A DNA stretch of 64,000 nt from Streptomyces acidiscabies (lineage in GTDB: Bacteria > Actinomycetota > Actinomycetes > Streptomycetales > Streptomycetaceae). The notes beneath the pieces are model-generated. The model was not told the DNA's origin. It saw only the letters and a list, made by a program, of their open reading frames with translations, and searched no databases. The position numbers and the translations under genes were made by a program. Location of the stretch: assembly GCF_020010905.1 (NCBI RefSeq), contig NZ_JAGJBY010000002.1, forward strand, positions 3,224,001 through 3,288,000, given 5' to 3'. The first letter of the stretch is position 1, and the number at the start of each line of letters is the position of its first letter. Shown here piece after piece: positions 61,332-64,000 of the stretch.

Positions 61332-62220
61332 TGGCTGCAATGAGGACGGTCGCCTCGTAGCGGACAGCGAGCTTGTCGTATCTCGTGGCGACCGCGCGGT
61401 GGCGCTTGAGGCGATTGATTCCGCACTCCACCGCGTGGCGCTCTTTGTAGTCGGCCTTGTCGAACGTGGGTGGCCGGCCCCCGTGGGAACCGCGCTTCTT
61501 GCGGTTGGCGATCTGGTCGCGCTTCTCCGGGATCGTGCAGCGGATACCGCGCTTGCGCAGGTAGGCGCGGTTCGCCCGGGAGCCGTACGCCTTGTCGGCG
61601 CGAACCTTGTCCGGCCGGGTACGCGGACGGCCCGGGCCGAGCCGAGGCACCCGGATGCGGCCCAGGACCACCTGGAACTGCGGGGAGTCACCGCGCTGCC
61701 CGGCCGTGATCACCAGCGACATCGGCTTCTGGGCCTGCTCTACCGCCAGGTGCAGCTTGGTGGTCAGCCCGCCCCGGGAGCGTCCGAGCCCGTGGTCGTC
61801 GGGCTCGGTGAAGACACCACCGGGCGGCTCGATCTGCAGATCCCCTTTTTGCGGGCACCGGCCGCACGCTGGTGGGCGCGGGCGATGGTGGAGTCCACCG
61901 AGACATCCCAGGTGATCAGTCCTTCGGCGTCGGCCCGGGTTTGCAGTTGCTCGAAGATGCGGTGCCAGGTGCCGTCCCGCTGCCAGCGCCGGAACAGTCC
62001 GTAAACCGTCTCCCACGGGCCGTACCGCTCAGGCACGTCCCGCCACGGAGCACCGGCGCGGGTGCGCCAGCGTATACCGTCTATCAGCTGCCGCTTGGTG
62101 TGCACCGGCGGCCGTCCAGGCTTCTTCCCGACCGGGAGCAGCGGCTCCAGCTTCGCCCACTGCACATTCGTCAGAACATGCCTCCCCATGAAGTGGATCT
62201 TGACACATCAAGATCCACTT
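61310..62220 (-). mobile_element. IS5-family insertion sequence, two-frame transposase
   Basis: The N-terminal frame 61764-62189 (VLTNVQWAKLEPLLPVGKKP, WRDVPERYGPWETVYGLFRR, then WDVSVDSTIARAHQRAAGA with the first catalytic Asp) and the overlapping C-terminal frame 61315-62016 (RSRGGLTTKLHLAVE, DKAYGSRANRAYLRKRGI, ERHAVECGINRLKRHRAVAT with the second Asp and Glu) together make one DDE transposase. The frames meet at GCAAAAAGGGG (about 61,842-61,854), a run suited to programmed frameshifting as in this IS group. The element ends inside the hydrolase gene on the left. Confidence 0.85.
62191..62220. repeat. Perfect hairpin at the IS5 right end
   Basis: AAGTGGATCTTGA (62191-62203), CACA, TCAAGATCCACTT (62208-62220): perfect 13-bp arms immediately upstream of the transposase start. 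It is probably the terminal or promoter-shielding structure of the IS. From 62,221 to 62,518 no gene is supported. Confidence 0.6.
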
Positions 62221-62518
62221 CTGAAACAGGCCCTAGGCTGCCCGCCCGTTGTGGTGGAGAGAAAAGGGAAGGGGCGCACGTGATGGTGGACAGGCTCTCC
62301 ACAGCGGTACGCGGGGCGTTCACGCCGTCGGTGAGATCCTCTTCGGTCCTTCATCGCGATCGCGGCCGGAACGCCCTGACGGCAGGGGTTCTCGGGATTG
62401 GTTGCGGTGGGGACAGGCAATCAGGTACACACAGGAGCGACGTCCGCTGTTCGGCCAGGGGAGGAACGCCGTGTTCGGTCAGCCAGACGGGAAGAGTGCT
62501 CAGCAGGAGGAGCGCAGC

Positions 62519-63001
62519 GTGGCCTGGCACACTCAGCTTTCCCTCGCGGGCCGTGCACCGTTCTCGGTGATCGCCGGCGGCCGGGCCGGACAGTATCCCG
62601 ACTCGCTCGTCGGCGAAGCGGTGTTCGACAGCGAGCATGTCCGGGACACCTTGATGGCGTTCCTGAATGACATCGACCCTCGGCAGCCGATCGCGGAGAC
62701 GGCGATCGACACCCTGGCCAGGACATCCGTGCTCGTGGAACTCCGCCCGTCCTGGGTGGCGTACTGCGACCGGCGGACCGGGCTCGGCCCGGGAGCCGCG
62801 GACCGTGACAGCGACATCTGCCGGACATGGGTCAGCGGTGACGTGGCCCGGGCCTGGCCGCGGTTCGCGGAGGGGCGGATCGCGTTCGATGCTGCTGCCG
62901 AGGCGGCCGTCCGCTTGCAGAAAGAGCTCGACGGAGTCTGCGGCGCGGACATCACCGTGCTGGAATCGAGGGCCGAAGCGCTGCTGAGGGGCGCGGCGTA
63001 G
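62519..63001 (+). CDS. Hypothetical protein
   Basis: A 160-residue protein from GTG 62519 with AGGAGG upstream. SLAGRAPFSVIAGGRAGQYP and WVAYCDRRTGLGPGAADRDS, then ICRTWVSGDVARAWPRFAEG, look like an alpha/beta protein, ending in a helix. A longer open frame to 62249 is noise. No family is recognised. Confidence 0.6.
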   Translation: MAWHTQLSLAGRAPFSVIAGGRAGQYPDSLVGEAVFDSEHVRDTLMAFLNDIDPRQPIAETAIDTLARTSVLVELRPSWVAYCDRRTGLGPGAADRDSDICRTWVSGDVARAWPRFAEGRIAFDAAAEAAVRLQKELDGVCGADITVLESRAEALLRGAA

Positions 63002-63161
63002 TGCGGTACGTCGAGGCGCCCGACGAGTTCACGGGCCCAGGACGCTGCCTGTTCCTTACTGGAGTACGCGTAGGTTCCTGATGGGCGCCGTACGGCTACC
63101 ACAACTGTCTGAGCTGGTCGGGGCTTTGCGCCCTGCGCCATCCGCCCGTGGGGGATTGTGA

Positions 63162-63190
63162 CGCTAGCTCCTGGAATCCAGGAGCTAGCG
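63162..63190. repeat. 29-bp near-perfect palindrome before a recombinase gene
   Basis: CGCTAGCTCCTGGA (63162-63175), a single A, then TCCAGGAGCTAGCG (63177-63190). With perfect 14-bp arms and almost no loop it is less like a terminator and more like a protein-binding or recombination site. It lies 11 bp before the recombinase's likely TTG start. Confidence 0.6.
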
Positions 63191-63201
63191 GCGTAACTTG
63201 C

Positions 63202-64000
63202 TTGTTCGCGGCCGATTCCCGGACTCCCACGCTGCACCCGGTCCCCGCGCCCGCCGCCCGTGAGCCGGGGCTCGCGGACGTGGTGACGCTGCAGCGCCGG
63301 CGCCAGGCCGAGGCGCACCTGGAGGATGAGGAGGGCTTCTTCCTCGACACCCTCGCCGAGTACCGGTGGGCCCGGGACGCGGCGGGGCTGGCCCCGAGCA
63401 CCCTCGACCAGCTGATCAAGCCGGTCATCGAGCTGTGCGACTACTACTCGTTGGCGCCGTGGCGGATCACTCCGCGTCACCTCGACAGCTACTTCGCCGG
63501 CCCTGGCAAGCGTGCTCGGGACACCACACGGCAGAAGATCACGCGGATCGACGCGTACTTCGCCTTCCTGGAGCAGCGGTACGCAGGCGAGATCTCCCGC
63601 GCCTTCGGGGCGACGGTGGAGTCGCCGGTCGATCCGTTCAACCGCCCCCGACACCGTGGCGACTTCGGGCTGCGCATCCCACCCTCGGCACAGCCCATGA
63701 CGGACTTCTTCCGGCGGTGGCGGACGTCGCTGCCCGAGGCCCGGAAGTACGCGGTCGCTGCCCGCGACTACGTGATGAGCAAGATTGCTTACCTGTCAGG
63801 GGCACGGGCGGCCGAACTGTGCCCGGTCCGGCTCAACGAGGTCTTCTGGCACCACGGCCAGTGGGGCCGGTTCCTCGTCCACGGCAAGGGCGCCCGCGGC
63901 TCGGGGCCTCGGGACCGGGAGGCGTATCTCTTCGCCGAGGGCCGCGAGTTGCTGCGGTGGTACGTCGAGCAGATACGGGGCCTGTTTCCCGATGAGCCTA
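63202..64000 (+). CDS. Tyrosine recombinase, 3' end outside window
   Basis: The frame is open to the window end. It reads LDTLAEYRWARDAAGLAPST then LDQLIKPVIELCDYYSLAPW (SAM-like core-binding domain), and a catalytic domain starting at SQPMT-like sequence with the Arg in YLSGARAAELCPVRLNE and the beta-hairpin Lys in FLVHGKGARGSG. HxxR and Tyr would lie beyond the edge. TTG 63202 is the nearest start; GTG 63148 is also in frame but would read through the palindrome. It could mark another integrative element or the far end of this one. Confidence 0.8.
   Translation, partial: MFAADSRTPTLHPVPAPAAREPGLADVVTLQRRRQAEAHLEDEEGFFLDTLAEYRWARDAAGLAPSTLDQLIKPVIELCDYYSLAPWRITPRHLDSYFAGPGKRARDTTRQKITRIDAYFAFLEQRYAGEISRAFGATVESPVDPFNRPRHRGDFGLRIPPSAQPMTDFFRRWRTSLPEARKYAVAARDYVMSKIAYLSGARAAELCPVRLNEVFWHHGQWGRFLVHGKGARGSGPRDREAYLFAEGRELLRWYVEQIRGLFPDEP

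Overview
The window looks like a Streptomyces chromosome segment. GC is very high, starts and stops overlap as ATGA or GTGA, and the protein families are typical of the genus (DUF397, DUF5753, the DUF574 methyltransferase family, many DUF317 paralogues). Everything rests on reading the sequence and on family knowledge; no database search was run.

Core part, 1-9.9 kb. Two large minus-strand polyketide synthase genes of the polyunsaturated-fatty-acid-synthase type come first; the second runs off the left edge. They are followed by a TetR repressor gene divergent from an MFS drug exporter, with palindromic operators between, and a tRNA-Pro(GGG).

Integration zone, 9.9-18.6 kb. The tRNA is followed by five TTGGGGACC repeats, two similar terminator-like hairpins, a decayed ISL3 transposase joined to an integrase fragment, and an intact tyrosine integrase with an excisionase-like gene. 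This suggests repeated integration at the tRNA. Small XRE regulators, a DUF397 protein, a DUF574 methyltransferase and IS1380/ISL3 remnants follow.

Candidate peptide cluster, 18.7-24.4 kb. A 56-residue acidic peptide gene with its own strong ribosome binding site is followed by a hairpin, a JmjC/cupin oxygenase and an aldo/keto reductase. A convergent APH-type phosphotransferase, an anti-sigma-like ATPase, a Cys-rich partner and a divergent HTH/TPR regulator flank them. It resembles a small RiPP locus.

Mobile and foreign DNA, 24.4-38.1 kb. A serine hydrolase gene and a truncated IS5-type transposase come first. A Tn554-like cassette (three recombinase-type genes plus a PurO-like gene) then splits a DUF5655-like gene, whose two halves lie at 27.1 and 32.7 kb. 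Next is a three-gene operon ending in an orphan Cas8c/Csd1-like protein, then an IS110 transposase and an XRE gene.

Conjugation-type operon, 38.4-60.1 kb, all minus strand and often translationally coupled. It encodes a VirD4/TraG coupling protein, a relaxase-like protein lacking the expected HUH histidines, six clear DUF317 proteins plus one distant relative, four winged-helix-like paralogues, a repeated ARxLLxxAGF domain family, a DnaB-N-like protein, a cytosine-C5 methyltransferase paired with a PAPS-reductase-like protein, and several tiny ORFs. A palindrome at its 5' end nearly matches one upstream of the xis/int genes 46 kb away, which suggests common control. Several genes here lack ATG, GTG or TTG starts, and two show frame breaks.

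Right edge, 60.6-64 kb. An alpha/beta hydrolase clipped by an IS5 element is followed by a hypothetical gene, a 29-bp palindrome and a tyrosine recombinase running off the window.
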